Below are positions 14,501-28,048 of a stretch of 64,000 nucleotides of DNA, in pieces. Each line of letters starts with the position of its first letter. Within the stretch, counting starts at the first letter, position 1. A program made the position numbers and the translations under genes. The stretch comes from Balaenoptera acutorostrata (lineage: Eukaryota; Chordata; Mammalia; Artiodactyla; Balaenopteridae). The stretch is from assembly GCF_949987535.1 (NCBI RefSeq), contig NC_080078.1:32074942-32138941 (forward strand), read 5' to 3'. The notes under the pieces were generated by a model, which saw only the letters and a program-made list of their open reading frames with translations, had not been told where the DNA came from and did not search any database.

Positions 14501-16143
14501 CTTCATAATGGGTGTGTTTCTGATCTTATCCTAGTGTCTAAACTCTTCTCCATGGCAGGACCCACAAATAATATTCCTTTACGTGCTAAGGGGTATCTAG
14601 AGAGTGGGATTGGTTTAATAACTACCCTAACCCTAATTCGTACCCTAACCCTAACCCCTACCCTAACCCAAACGCGTAACCTAAACCGAGCCCTAAACCT
14701 AACACTAACCCTAACCCTAAACCTAACACATACCCTACGCCCTACCCGAACCCCTCCCCGAACCCGTACCCTAAGCCGTACCCTAAACCTCACCCTAACC
14801 CTAACCCTAACCCTAAGCTACCCTTGACTGCTTCTGCCTCCAATAGATTTCCTAAGCACTAGTGTTTTAAGGAACAAATTAAAAAAGAATCCTAATGTGA
14901 TTTCCTGATAATGGGTGTGTTCCTTATCTTATCCTAGTGTCTAAACTCTTCTCCATGGCTGGACCCCCAAATAATATACCTTTACGTGCTAAGGGGTATC
15001 TAGAGAGTGGGATAGGTTTAATAACTACCCTAACCCTAACGCGTACCCTAACCCTAACCCCTACCCTAACCCTAACGCGTACCCTAATCCTAACCCGTAC
15101 CCTAAACCGAGCCCTAACCCTAACACTAAGCCTAACCCTAACTCCAAATCATACCCTACGCCGTACCCGTACCCCTCCCCGAACCCGAACCCTAAGGCAT
15201 ACCCTAACCCTCACCCTAACCCTAACCCTAACCCTAAGCTACCCTTGACTACTTCTGTCTCCAATAGATTTCCTAAGCACTAGTGTTTTAAGTAACAGGT
15301 TAAAAAGAGAATCCTAATGTGATTTCTTGATAATGGGTGTATTCCTTATCTTATCCTAGTGTCTAAACTCTTCTCCATGGCTGGACCCCCAAATAATATT
15401 CCTTTACGTGCTAAGGGGTATCTAGAGAGTGGGATAGGTTTAATAACTACAATAACCCTAACGCGTACCCTAACCCTAACCCCTACCCTAACCCTAACGC
15501 GTACCCTAATCCTAACCCGTACCCTAAACCGAGCCCTAACCCTAACACTAACCCTAACCCTAACCCTAACCCATACCCTAGGCCTTACCCGAACCCCTCA
15601 CCGAACCCGTACCCTAAGCCGTACCCTAACACTCAACCTAAACCTAACCCTAACACTAAGCCTCCCTCGACTGCTTCTGCCTCCAATAGATTTCCTAAGC
15701 ACTAATGTTTTAAGGAACAAGTTAAAAAGAGAATATTAACGTGATTTCTTGATAATGGGTGTGTTCCTTATCTTATCCTAGTGTCTAAACTCTTCTCCAT
15801 GGCTGGACCCCCAAATAATATTCCTTTACGTGCTAAGGGGTATCTAGAGAGTGGGATAGGTTTAATAACTACCCTAACCCTAACGCGTACCCTAACCCTA
15901 ACCCGTACCCTAACCCTAACGCGTACACTAATCCTAACCCCTACCCTAAAACGAGCCCTAACCCTAACAGTAACCCTAACCCTAACCCATACCCTACGCC
16001 GTACCCGATCCCCTCCCCAAATCCGTAACCTAAGCCGTACCCAAATCCTCACCCTAAACCTAACCCTAACCCTAAGCTACCCTTGACTGCTTCTGCCTCC
16101 AATAGATTTCCTAAGCACTAGTGATTTAAGGAACAGGTTAAAA
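11553..16143 (+). repeat. Eleven individually diverged monomers
   Basis: Anchors are at 11606, 12027, 12442, 12856, 13278, 13696, 14112, 14534, 14937, 15359 and 15781. The first begins like the start of another 14-mer copy and departs from it near 11800. I see no strict long period here. The pair 15359-15781 resembles the pair 54-476, sharing CCTCAACCTAAACC, CACTAATG and GAGAATATTAACG, and the tail of 13278 shares the same marks. Confidence 0.85.
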
Positions 16144-16588
16144 AGAGAATCCTAATGTGATTTCTTGATAATGGGTGTGCTCCTTATCTTATCCTAGTGT
16201 CTAAACTCTTCTCCATGTCTGGACCCCAAATAATATTCCTTTACGTGGTAAGGGGTATCTAGAGAGTGGGATAGGTTTAATAACTACCCTAACCCTAACG
16301 CGTACCCTAAACCTAACCCCTACCCTAAGCCTAACGTGTACCCTAAACCGAGCCTTAACCCTAACCCTAACCCTAACCCTAACCCTAAACCGAGCCCTAA
16401 GCCTAACACTAACCCTAACCCTAACCCTAACCCATACCCTACGCCGTACCCGAACCCCTCCCCGAACCCGTACCCTAAGCCGTACCCTAACCCTCACCCT
16501 AACCCTAACCCTAACCCTAAGCTACCCTTGACTGCTTCTGCCTCCAATAGATATCCTCAGCACTAGTGTTTTAAGGAACAAGTTAAAA
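16144..16588 (+). repeat. Expanded monomer with a hexamer run, 445 bp
   Basis: It has two ACCGAGCC landmarks, at about 16348 and 16389, with six hexamers between them (16353-16388). The paired monomer at 19804-20266 is 463 bp because it has nine hexamers in the same place (20013-20066). Confidence 0.87.
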
Positions 16589-17815
16589 AGAGAATCCTAA
16601 TGTGATTTCTTCATAATGAGTGTGTTCGTTATCTTATCCTAGTGTCTAAACTATTCTGCATTGCAGGACCCACAAATAATATTCCTTTACGTTGTAAGGG
16701 GTATCTAGAGAGTGGGTTAGGTTTAATACCTACCCTAACCCTAACGCGTACCCTAACCCTTACCCCTACCCTATCCCTAACGCGTACCCTAAACCGAGCC
16801 GTAAACCTAACACTAACCCTAACCCAAAACCTAACACATACCCTACGCCCTACCCGAACCCCTCCCCGAACCCGTCCCCTAAGCCGTACCCTAACCCTCA
16901 CCCTAACCCTAACCCTAACCCTAAGCTACCCTTGACTGCTTCTGCCTCCAATAGATTTCCTAAGCACTAGTGTTTTAAGGAACAATTTAAAAAGAGAATC
17001 CTAATGTGATTTCTTGATAATGGGTGTGTTCCTTATCTTATCCTAGTGTCTAAGCTGTTCTCCATGGCTGGAACCCCAAATAATATTCCTTTACGTACTA
17101 AGGGGTATCTAGAGAGTAGGATAGGTTTAATAACTACCCTAACCCTAACGCGTACCCAACCCTATCCCCTACCCTAACCCTAACGCGTACCCTAATCCTA
17201 ATCCGTACCCTAAACCGAGCCCTAAGCCTAACACTAACCATAACCCTAACCCTAACCCATACCCTACGCCATACCCGAACCCCTCCCCGAACCCGTACCC
17301 TAAGCCGTATCCTAACCCTCACCCTAACCCTAACCCTAACCCTAAGCTACCCTTGACTGCTTCTGCCTCCAATAGATTTCCTAAGCACTAGTGTTTTAAG
17401 GAGCAAGTTAAAAAGAGAATCCTAATGTGATTTCTTCATAATGGGTGTGTTCCTTATCTTATCCTAGTGTCTAAACTCTTCTCCATGGCAGGACCCACAA
17501 ATAATATTCCTTTACGTGCTAAGGGGTATCTAGAGAGTGGGATAGGTTTAATAACTACCCTAACCCTAATGCGTACCCTAACCCTAACGCGTACCCTAAT
17601 TCTATCCCGTACCCTAAACCGAGCCTTAACCCTAACACTAACCATAATCCTAACCCTAACCCATACCCTACGCCATACCCGATTCCCTCGGAAACACATA
17701 CCCTAAGCCGTACCCTAACCCTCACCCTAACCCTAACCCTAACCCTAAGCTACCCTTGACTGCTTCTGCCTCCAATATATTTCCTAAGCACTAGTGTTTT
17801 ATGGAACAAGTTAAA

Positions 17816-18153
17816 AAGAGAATCCTAATGTGATTTCTTGATAATGGGTGTGTTCCTTATTTATCCTAGTGTCTAAACTCTTCTCCTTGGCTGGACCCCC
17901 AAATAATATTCCTTTACGTGCTAAGGTGTATCTAGAGAGTGGGATAGGTTTAATAACTAACATAACCCTAACGCGTACCCTAACCCTAACCCTAACCCAT
18001 ACCCCACTCCGTACCCGATCCCCTCCCCAAACCCGTACCCTAATCCATACCCTAACCCTCACCCTCATCCTAAACCTAACCCTAAGGTACCCTTGACTGC
18101 TTCTGCCTCCAATAGATTTCCTAAGCACTAGTGTTTTAAGGAACAGGTTAAAA
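17816..18153 (+). repeat. Short 338-bp monomer
   Basis: About 84 bp (14 hexamers) of the hexamer domain are missing, including the ACCGAG landmark, and the spacer reads CCTTATTTATCC. It is duplicated at 21494-21831. Confidence 0.88.
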
Positions 18154-20030
18154 AGAGAATCCTAATGTGATTTCTTCATAATGGGTGTGTTCCTTATCTT
18201 ATCCTAGTGTCTAAACTCTTCTCCATGACAGGACCCACAAATAATATTCCTTTACGTGCTAAGGGGTATCTAGAGAGTGGGATAGGTTTAATAACTACCC
18301 TAACCCTAATGCGTACCCTAACCCTAACCCCTACCCTAACCCTAACGCGTACCCTAATCCTAACCCGTACCCTAAACCGAGCCCTAAGCCTAACACTAAC
18401 CATAACCCTAACCCTAACCCATACCCTACGCCATACCCGAACCCCTCCCCGAACCCGTACCCTAAGCCGTACCCTAACCCTCACCCTAACCCTAACCCTA
18501 ACCCTAAGCTACCCTTGACTGCTTCTGCCTCCAATAGATTTCCTAAGCACTAGTGTTTTAAGGAACAAGTTAAAAAGAGAATCCTAATGTGATTTCTTCA
18601 TAATGGGTGTGTTCCTTATCTTATCCTAGTGTCTAAACTCTTCTCCATGGCAGGACCCACAAATAATATTCCTTTATGTGCTAAGGGGTATCTAGAGAGT
18701 GGGATAGGTTTAATAACTACCCTAACCCTAATGCGTACCCTAACCCTAACCACTACCCTAACCCTAACGCGTACCCTAATTCTATCCCGTACCCTAAACC
18801 GAGCCTTAACCCTAACACTAACCATAACCCTAACCCTAACCCATACCCTACGCCATACCCGATTCCCTCGGAAACACATACCCTACGCCGTACCCTAAAC
18901 CTCACCCTAACCCTAACCCTAACCCTAAGCTACCCTTGACTGCTTCTGCCTCCAATAGATTAACTAAGCACTAGTGTTTTAAGGAACAAGTTAAAAAGAG
19001 AATCCTAATGTGATTTCTTGATAATGGGTGTGTTCCTTATCGTATCCTAGTGTCTAAGCTGTTCTCCATGGCTGGAACCCCAAATAATATTCCTTTACGT
19101 GCTAAGGGGGATCTAGAGAGTGGGATAGGTTTAATAACTACCCTAACCCTAACGCGTACCCTAACCCTAACCCCTACCCTAACCCTAACGCGTACCCTAA
19201 ACCGAGCCCTAACCCTAACACTAACCCTAACCCTAACCCATAACCTACGCCTTACCCGAACCCCTCCCCGAATACATACCCGAAGCCGTACCCTAACCCT
19301 CACCCTAACCCTAACCCTAAGCTACCCTTGACTGCTTCTGCCTCCAATAGATTTCCTAAGCACTAATGTTTAAGGAACAAGTTAAAAAGAGAATATTAAC
19401 GTGATTTCTTGATAATGGGTGTGTTCCTTATCTTATCCTAGTGTCTAAACTCTTCTCCATGGCTGGACCCCCAAATAATATTCCTTTACGTGCTAAGGGG
19501 GATCTAGAGATTGGGATAGGTTTAATAACTACCCTAACCTTAAGGCGTACCCTAACCCTAACCCCTACCCTAACCCTAATGCGTACCCTAATCCTAACCC
19601 GTACCCTAAACCGAGCCCTAACCCTAACACTAACCCTCACCCTAACCCATACCCTACGCCGTACCCGATCCCCTCCCCAAACCCGTACACTATGCCGTAC
19701 CCTAACCCTCACCCTAAACCTAACCCTAACCCTAAGCTACCCTTGACTGCTTCTGCCTCCAATAGATTTCCTAAGCACTAGTGTTTTAAGGAACATGTTA
19801 AAAAGAGAATCCTAATGTGATTTCTTGATAATGGGTGTGCTCCTTATCTTATCCTAGTGTCTAAACTCTTCTCCATGTCTGGACCCCAAATAATATTCCT
19901 TTACGTGGTAAGGGGTATCTAGAGAGTGGGATAGGTTTAATAACTACCCTAACCCTAACGCGTACCCTAAACCTAACCCCTACCCTAAGCCTAACGTGTA
20001 CCCTAAACCGAGCCTTAACCCTAACCTTAA

Positions 20031-20066
20031 CCCTAACCCTAACCCTAACCCTAACCCTAACCCTAA
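20031..20066 (+). repeat. Longest uninterrupted CCCTAA run noticed (6 units)
   Basis: Six perfect hexamers in a row, preceded by three near-perfect ones from 20013 and followed by ACCGAG. The paired position in the other 9-mer copy, 16359-16388, has five. Nothing here is long enough to be a functional terminal telomere. Confidence 0.8.
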
Positions 20067-21493
20067 ACCGAGCCCTAAGCCTAACACTAACCCTAACCCT
20101 AACCCTAACCCATACCCTACGCCGTACCCGAACCCCTCCCCGAACCCGTACCCTAAGCCGTACCCTAACCCTCACCCTAACCCTAACCCTAACCCTAAGC
20201 TACCCTTGACTGCTTCTGCCTCCAATAGATATCCTCAGCACTAGTGTTTTAAGGAACAAGTTAAAAAGAGAATCCTAATGTGATTTCTTCATAATGAGTG
20301 TGTTCGTTATCTTATCCTAGTGTCTAAACTATTCTGCATTGCAGGACCCACAAATAATATTCCTTTACGTTGTAAGGGGTATCTAGAGAGTGGGTTAGGT
20401 TTAATACCTACCCTAACCCTAACGCGTAACCTAACCCTTACCCCTACCCTATCCCTAACGCGTACCCTAAACCGAGCCGTAAACCTAACACTAACCCTAA
20501 CCCAAAACCTAACACATACCCTACGCCCTACCCGAACCCCTCCCCGAACCCGTCCCCTAAGCCGTACCCTAACCCTCACCCTAACCCTAACCCTAACCCT
20601 AAGCTACCCTTGACTGCTTCTGCCTCCAATAGATTTCCTAAGCACTAGTGTTTTAAGGAACAAGTTAAAAAGAGAATCCTAATGTGATTTCTTGATAATG
20701 GGTGTGTTCCTTATCTTATCCTAGTGTCTAAGCTGTTCTCCATGGCTGGAACCCCAAATAATATTCCTTTACGTACTAAGGGGTATCTAGAGAGTAGGAT
20801 AGGTTTAATAACTACCCTAACCCTAACGCGTACCCAACCCTATCCCCTACCCTAACCCTAACGCGTACCCTAATCCTAATCCGTACCCTAAACCGAGCCC
20901 TAAGCCTAACACTAACCATAACCCTAACCCTAACCCATACCCTACGCCATACCCGAACCCCTCCCCGAACCCGTACCCTAAGCCGTATCCTAACCCTCAC
21001 CCTAACCCTAACCCTAACCCTAAGCTACCCTTGACTGCTTCTGCCTCCAATAGATTTCCTAAGCACTAGTGTTTTAAGGAACAAGTTAAAAAGAGAATCC
21101 TAATGTGATTTCTTCATAATGGGTGTGTTCCTTATCTTATCCTAGTGTCTAAACTCTTCTCCATGGCAGGACCCACAAATAATATTCCTTTACGTGCTAA
21201 GGGGTATCTAGAGAGTGGGATAGGTTTAATAACTACCCTAACCCTAATGCGTACCCTAACCCTAACGCGTACCCTAATTCTATCCCGTACCCTAAACCGA
21301 GCCTTAACCCTAACACTAACCATAATCCTAACCCTAACCCATACCCTACGCCATACCCGATTCCCTCGGAAACACATACCCTAAGCCGTACCCTAACCCT
21401 CACCCTAACCCTAACCCTAACCCTAAGCTACCCTTGACTGCTTCTGCCTCCAATATATTTCCTAAGCACTAGTGTTTTATGGAACAAGTTAAA

Positions 21494-21831
21494 AAGAGAA
21501 TCCTAATGTGATTTCTTGATAATGGGTGTGTTCCTTATTTATCCTAGTGTCTAAACTCTTCTCCTTGGCTGGACCCCCAAATAATATTCCTTTACGTGCT
21601 AAGGTGTATCTAGAGAGTGGGATAGGTTTAATAACTAACATAACCCTAACGCGTACCCTAACCCTAACCCTAACCCATACCCCACTCCGTACCCGATCCC
21701 CTCCCCAAACCCGTACCCTAAGCCATACCCTAACCCTCACCCTCATCCTAAACCTAACCCTAAGGTACCCTTGACTGCTTCTGCCTCCAATAGATTTCCT
21801 AAGCACTAGTGTTTTAAGGAACAGGTTAAAA
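21494..21831 (+). repeat. Short 338-bp monomer, second copy
   Basis: Partner of 17816-18153 in the second 9-monomer repeat, with the same deletion and one visible base change (CCTAAGCC at about 21718). Confidence 0.88.
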
Positions 21832-23481
21832 AGAGAATCCTAATGTGATTTCTTCATAATGGGTGTGTTCCTTATCTTATCCTAGTGTCTAAACTCTTCT
21901 CCATGACAGGACCCACAAATAATATTCCTTTACGTGCTAAGGGGTATCTAGAGAGTGGGATAGGTTTAATAACTACCCTAACCCTAATGCGTACCCTAAC
22001 CCTAACCCCTACCCTAACCCTAACGCGTACCCTAATCCTAACCCGTACCCTAAACCGAGCCCTAAGCCTAACACTAACCATAACCCTAACCCTAACCCAT
22101 ACCCTACGCCATACCCGAACCCCTCCCCGAACCCGTACCCTAAGCCGTACCCTAACCCTCACCCTAACCCTAACCCTAACCCTAAGCTACCCTTGACTGC
22201 TTCTGCCTCCAATAGATTTCCTAAGCACTAGTGTTTTAAGGAACAAGTTAAAAAGAGAATCCTAATGTGATTTCTTCATAATGGGTGTGTTCCTTATCTT
22301 ATCCTAGTGTCTAAACTCTTCTCCATGGCAGGACCCACAAATAATATTCCTTTATGTGCTAAGGGGTATCTAGAGAGTGGGATAGGTTTAATAACTACCC
22401 TAACCCTAATGCGTACCCTAACCCTAACCACTACCCTAACCCTAACGCGTACCCTAATTCTATCCCGTACCCTAAACCGAGCCTTAACCCTAACACTAAC
22501 CATAACCCTAACCCTAACCCATACCCTACGCCATACCCGATTCCCTCGGAAACACATACCCTACGCCGTACCCTAAACCTCACCCTAACCCTAACCCTAA
22601 CCCTAAGCTACCCTTGACTGCTTCTGCCTCCAATAGATTAACTAAGCACTAGTGTTTTAAGGAACAAGTTAAAAAGAGAATCCTAATGTGATTTCTTGAT
22701 AATGGGTGTGTTCCTTATCGTATCCTAGTGTCTAAGCTGTTCTCCATGGCTGGAACCCCAAATAATATTCCTTTACGTGCTAAGGGGGATCTAGAGAGTG
22801 GGATAGGTTTAATAACTACCCTAACCCTAACGCGTACCCTAACCCTAACCCCTACCCTAACCCTAACGCGTACCCTAAACCGAGCCCTAACCCTAACACT
22901 AACCCTAACCCTAACCCATAACCTACGCCTTACCCGAACCCCTCCCCGAATACATACCCGAAGCCGTACCCTAACCCTCACCCTAACCCTAACCCTAAGC
23001 TACCCTTGACTGCTTCTGCCTCCAATAGATTTCCTAAGCACTAATGTTTAAGGAACAAGTTAAAAAGAGAATATTAACGTGATTTCTTGATAATGGGTGT
23101 GTTCCTTATCTTATCCTAGTGTCTAAACTCTTCTCCATGGCTGGACCCCCAAATAATATTCCTTTACGTGCTAAGGGGGATCTAGAGATTGGGATAGGTT
23201 TAATAACTACCCTAACCTTAAGGCGTACCCTAACCCTAACCCCTACCCTAACCCTAATGCGTACCCTAATCCTAACCCGTACCCTAAACCGAGCCCTAAC
23301 CCTAACACTAACCCTCACCCTAACCCATACCCTACGCCGTACCCGATCCCCTCCCCAAACCCGTACACTATGCCGTACCCTAACCCTCACCCTAAACCTA
23401 ACCCTAACCCTAAGCTACCCTTGACTGCTTCTGCCTCCAATAGATTTCCTAAGCACTAGTGTTTTAAGGAACATGTTAAAA

Positions 23482-23903
23482 AGAGAATCCTAATGTGATT
23501 TCTTGATAATGGGTGTGTTCCTTATCTTATCCTAGTGTCTAAACTCTTCTCAATGGCTGGACCCCCAAATAATATTCCTTTACGTGCTAAGGGGTATCTA
23601 GAGAGTGGGAGAGGTTTAATAACTACCCTAACCCTAACGCGTACCGTAACCCTTACCCCTACCCTAACCCTAACGCGTAACCTTATCCTAAACCGTACCC
23701 TAAACCGAGCCCTAACCCTAACACTAACCCTAACCCTAACCCTAACCCATACCCAACGCCTTACACGAACCACTTCCCGAACCCGTACCCTAAGCCATAC
23801 CCTAACCCTCACCCTAACCCTAACCCTAACCCTAAGCTACCCTTGACTGCTTCTGCCTCCAATATATTTCCTAAGCACTAGTGTTTTTAGGAACAGTTTA
23901 AAA
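23482..23903 (+). repeat. Single monomer between higher-order blocks
   Basis: Anchor at 23535. It carries private changes, GGGAGAGGTTTAAT at about 23608 and CGAACCACTTCCCG at about 23766, and follows the 9-mer block in place of a third copy. Its first bases still match the start of that block, except for GTGTGTTCC instead of GTGTGCTCC. Confidence 0.8.
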
Positions 23904-25989
23904 AGAGAATCCTAATGTGATTTCTTCATAATGGGTGTGTTCCTTATCTTATCCTAGTGTCTAAACTCTTCTCCATGGCAGGACCCACAAATAATATTCC
24001 TTTACGTGCTAAGGGGTATCTAGAGAGTGGGATAGGTTTAATAACTACCCTAACCCTAATGCGTACCCTAACCCTAACACCTACCCTAACCCTAACGCGT
24101 ACCCTAATCCTAACCCGTACCCTAAACCGAGCCCTAACCCTAACACTAACCCTAACCCTAACCCTAACCCATACCCTACGCCTTACCCGAACACCTCCCT
24201 GAACCCGTACCCTAAGCCGTACCCTAACCCTCACCCTAACCCTAACCCTAACCCTAAGCTACCCTTGACTGCTTCTGCCTCCAATAGATTTCCTAAGCAC
24301 TAGTGTTTTAAGGAACAAGTTAAAAAGAGAATCCTAATGTGATTTCTTGATAATGGGTGTGTTCCTTAACTTATCCTAGTGTCTATACTCTTCTCTATTT
24401 CTGGACCCCCAAATAATATTCCTTTACGTGCTAAGGGGTATCTAGAGAGTGGGATAGGTTTAATAACTACCCTAACCCTAATGCGTACCCTAACCCTAAC
24501 CCCTACCCTAACCCTAACGCGTACCCTAAACCGAGCCCTAACCCTAACACTAACCCTAACCCTAACCCATAACCTACGCCTTACACGAACCCCTCCCCGA
24601 ACACGTACCCGAAGCCGTACCCTAACCCTCATCCTAACACTAAACCTAACCCTAAGCTACCCTTGACTGCTTCTGCCTTCAATAGATTTCCTAAGCACTA
24701 GTGTTTTAAGGAACAGGTTAAAAAGAGAATCCTAATGTGATTTCATGATAATGGGTGTGTTCCTTATCTTATCCTAGTGTCTAAACTCTTCTCCATGGCT
24801 GGACCCCCAAATAATATTCCTTTACGTGCTAAGGGGTATCTAGAGAGTGTGATAGGTTTAAGAACTACCCTAACCCTAACGCGTACCCTAACCCTAACCC
24901 CTACCCTAACCCTAACGCGTTCCCTAATCCTATCCCGTACCCTAAACCTAGCCCTAACCCTAACACTAACCCTAAACCTAAGCCTAACCCATACCCTTCG
25001 CCGTACCCGAACCACTCCCCGAACCCGTACCCTAAGCCGTACCCTAACCCTCACCCTAACCCTAAACCTAACCCTAAGCTAGCCTTGACTGCTTCTCTCT
25101 CCAATAGATTTACTAAGCACTAGTGTTTTAAGGAACAGGGTAAAAAGAGAATCCTAATGTGATTTCTTGATAATGGGTGTGTTCCTTATCTTATCCTAGT
25201 GTCTAAACTCTTCTCCATGGCTGGACCCCCAAATAATATTCCTTTACGTGCTAAGGGGTATCTAGAGTGTGGGTTAGGTTTAATAACTACCCTAACCCTA
25301 ACGCGTACCCTAACCCTAACCCCTACCCTAACCCTAACGCGTACCCTAATACTAACCCGTACCCTAAACCGAGCCCTAACCCTAACACTAACCCTAACCT
25401 TAACCCTAACCCATACCCAACGCCGTACCCGAACCCCTCCCCGAACCCGTACCCTAAGCCGTACCCTAACCCTCACCCTAACCCTAACCCTAACCCTAAG
25501 CTACCCTTGACTGCTTCTGCCTCCAATATATTTCCTAAGCACTAGTGTTTTATGGAACAAGTTAAAAAGAGAATCCTAATGTGATTTCTTGATAATGGGT
25601 GTGTTCCTTATCTTATCCTAGTGTCTAAACTCTTCTCCATGGCTGGACCCCCAAATAATATTCCTTTACGTGCTAAGGGGTATCTAGAGAGTGGGATAGG
25701 TTTAATAACTACCCTAACTCTAACGCGTACCCTAACCCTAACACCTACCCTAACCCAAACGCGTACCCTAATCCTAACCCGTACCGTAAACCGAGCCATA
25801 ACCCTAACACTAACCCTAACCCTAACCCTAAACCATACCCTACTCCGTACCCGATCCCCTCCCCAAACCCGTACCCTAAGCCGTACCCTAACCCTCACCC
25901 TCACCCTAAACCTAACCCTAAGCTACCCTTGACTGCTTCTGCCTCCAATAGATTTCCTAAGCACTAGTGTTTTAAGGAACAGGTTAAAA
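23904..25989 (+). repeat. 5-monomer repeat (2086 bp), complete copy
   Basis: Anchors are at 23957, 24379, 24777, 25199 and 25621. The 23957 and 24379 monomers have partners 2086 bp on at 26043 and 26465, including the TTAACTTATCC variant and the following TGATTTCATGATAATGG mark at about 24739 and 26826. Confidence 0.85.
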
Positions 25990-28048
25990 AGAGAATCCTA
26001 ATGTGATTTCTTCATAATGGGTGTGTTCCTTATCTTATCCTAGTGTCTAAACTCTTCTCCATGGAAGGACCCACAAATAATATTCCTCTACGTGCTAAGG
26101 GGTATCTAGAGAGTGGGATAGGTTTAATAACTACCCTAACCCTAATGCGTACCCTAACCCTAACACCTACCCTAACCCTAACGCGTACCCTAATCCTAAC
26201 CCGTACCCTAAACCGAGCCCTAACTCTAACACTAACCCTAACCCTAACCCTAACCCATACCCTACGCCTTACCCGAACACCTCCCTGAACCCGTACCCTA
26301 AGCCGTACCCTAACCCTCACCCTAACCCTAACCCTAACCCTAAGCTACCCTTGACTGCTTCTGCCTCCAATAGATTTCCTAAGCACTAGTGTTTTAAGGA
26401 ACAAGTTAAAAAGAGAATCCTAATGTGATTTCTTGATAATGGGTGTGTTCCTTAACTTATCCTAGTGTCTAAACTCTTCTCCATGTCTGGACCCCCAAAT
26501 AATATTCCTTTACGTGCTAAAGGGTATCTAGAGAGTGGGATAGGTTTAATAACTACCCTAACCCTAATGCGTACCCTAAACCTAACCCCTACCCTAACCC
26601 TAACGCGTACCCTAAACCGAGCCCTAACCCTAACACTAACCTAAACCCTAACCCATAACCTACGCCTTACCCGAACCCCTCCCCGAACACGTACCCGAAG
26701 CCGTACCCTAACCCTCACCCTAACACTAAACATAACCCTAAGCTACCCTTGACTGCTTCTGCCTCCAATAGATTTCCTAAGCACTAGTGTTTTAAGGAAC
26801 AAGTTAAAAAGAGAATCCTACTGTGATTTCATGATAATGGGTGTGTTCCTTATCTTATCCTAGTGTCTAAACTCTTCTCCATGGCTGGACCCCCAAATAA
26901 TATTCCTTTACGTGCTAAGGGGTATCTAGAGTGTGGGTTAGGTTTAATAACTACCCTAACCCTAACGCGTACCCTAACCCTAACCCCTACCCTAACCCTA
27001 ACGCGTACCCTAATCCTAACCCGTACCCTAAACCGAGCCCTAACCCTAACACTAACCCTAACCCTAACCCATACACTACGCCGTACCTGAACCCCTCCCC
27101 AAACCCGTACCCTATGCCGTACCCTAACTCTCACCCTAACCCTAACCCTAACACTAAGCTACCCTTGACTGCTTCTGCCTCCAATAGATTTCCTAAGCAC
27201 TAGTGTTTTAAGGAACAAGTTAAAAAGAGAATCCTAATGTGATTTCTTCATAATGGGTGTGTTCCTTATCTTATCCTAGTGTCTAAACTCTTCTCCATGG
27301 CAGGACCCACAAATATTCCTTTACGTGCTAAGGGGTATCTAGAGAGTGGGATAGGTTTAATAACTACCCTAAACCTAACGCGTACCCTAACCCTAACCCC
27401 TACCCTAACCCTAACGCGTACACTAATCCTAACCCGTACCCTAAACCGAGCCCTAACCCGAACACTAACCCTAACCCTAACCCTAACCCATACCCTATGC
27501 CTTACCCGAACCCCTCCCTGAACCCGTACCCGAAGCCGTACCCTAACCCTAACGCTAACACTAAGCTACCCTTGACTGCTTCTGCCTCCAATAGATTTCC
27601 TAAGCACTAGTGTTTTAAGGAAGAGGTTAAAAAGAGAATCCTAATGTGATTTCTTGATAATGGGTGTGTTCCTTATTTTATCCTAGTGTCTAAACTCTTC
27701 TCCATGGCTGGACCCACAAATAATATTCCTTTACATGCTAAGGGGTATCTAGAGACTGGGATATGTTTAATAACTACCCTAAACCTAACGCGTACCCTAA
27801 CCCTAACCCCTACCCTAACCCTAACGCGTACCCTTATCCTAACCCGTACCCTAAACCGAGCCCTAACCCTAACACTAACCCTAACCCTAACCCATACCCT
27901 ACGCCGTACCCGATCCCCTCCCCAAACCCGAACCCTAAGCCGTACCCTATCCCTCACCCTAAACCTAACCCTAAACCTAAGCTACCCTTGACTTCTTCTG
28001 CCTCCAATATATTTCCTAAGCACTAGTGTTTTAAGGAACAAGTTAAAA
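25990..28048 (+). repeat. 5-monomer repeat, rearranged second copy
   Basis: Anchors are at 26043, 26465, 26863, 27279 and 27686. The first two monomers repeat 23957 and 24379. The third then matches 25199 and not 24777, so one monomer has been skipped by recombination. 27279 belongs to the three-base-deletion subfamily and 27686 to the CGATCCCCTCCCCAAACC type. Confidence 0.8.

Larger units (their letters stand above)
16144..19803 (+). repeat. 9-monomer higher-order repeat, copy 1 (3660 bp)
   Basis: Anchors are at 16197, 16642, 17046, 17467, 17869, 18207, 18629, 19050 and 19441. It is followed directly by a near-identical copy. Private marks are GTGTGCTCC at about 16176, CTATTCTGCATTGC at about 16651, the 338-bp short monomer at 17816 and CGGAAACACATACC at about 17690. 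Inside it, the 17046-17467 pair resembles the 18207-18629 pair, an older duplication of about 1162 bp. Confidence 0.93.
19804..23481 (+). repeat. 9-monomer higher-order repeat, copy 2 (3678 bp)
   Basis: Anchors are at 19857, 20320, 20724, 21145, 21547, 21885, 22307, 22728 and 23119. From the second monomer on, each lies exactly 3678 bp after its partner. It differs from copy 1 by an 18-bp (three-hexamer) expansion in its first monomer and by only a few substitutions that I can see, for example CCTAAGCC at about 21718 against CCTAATCC at about 18040. Confidence 0.93.
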
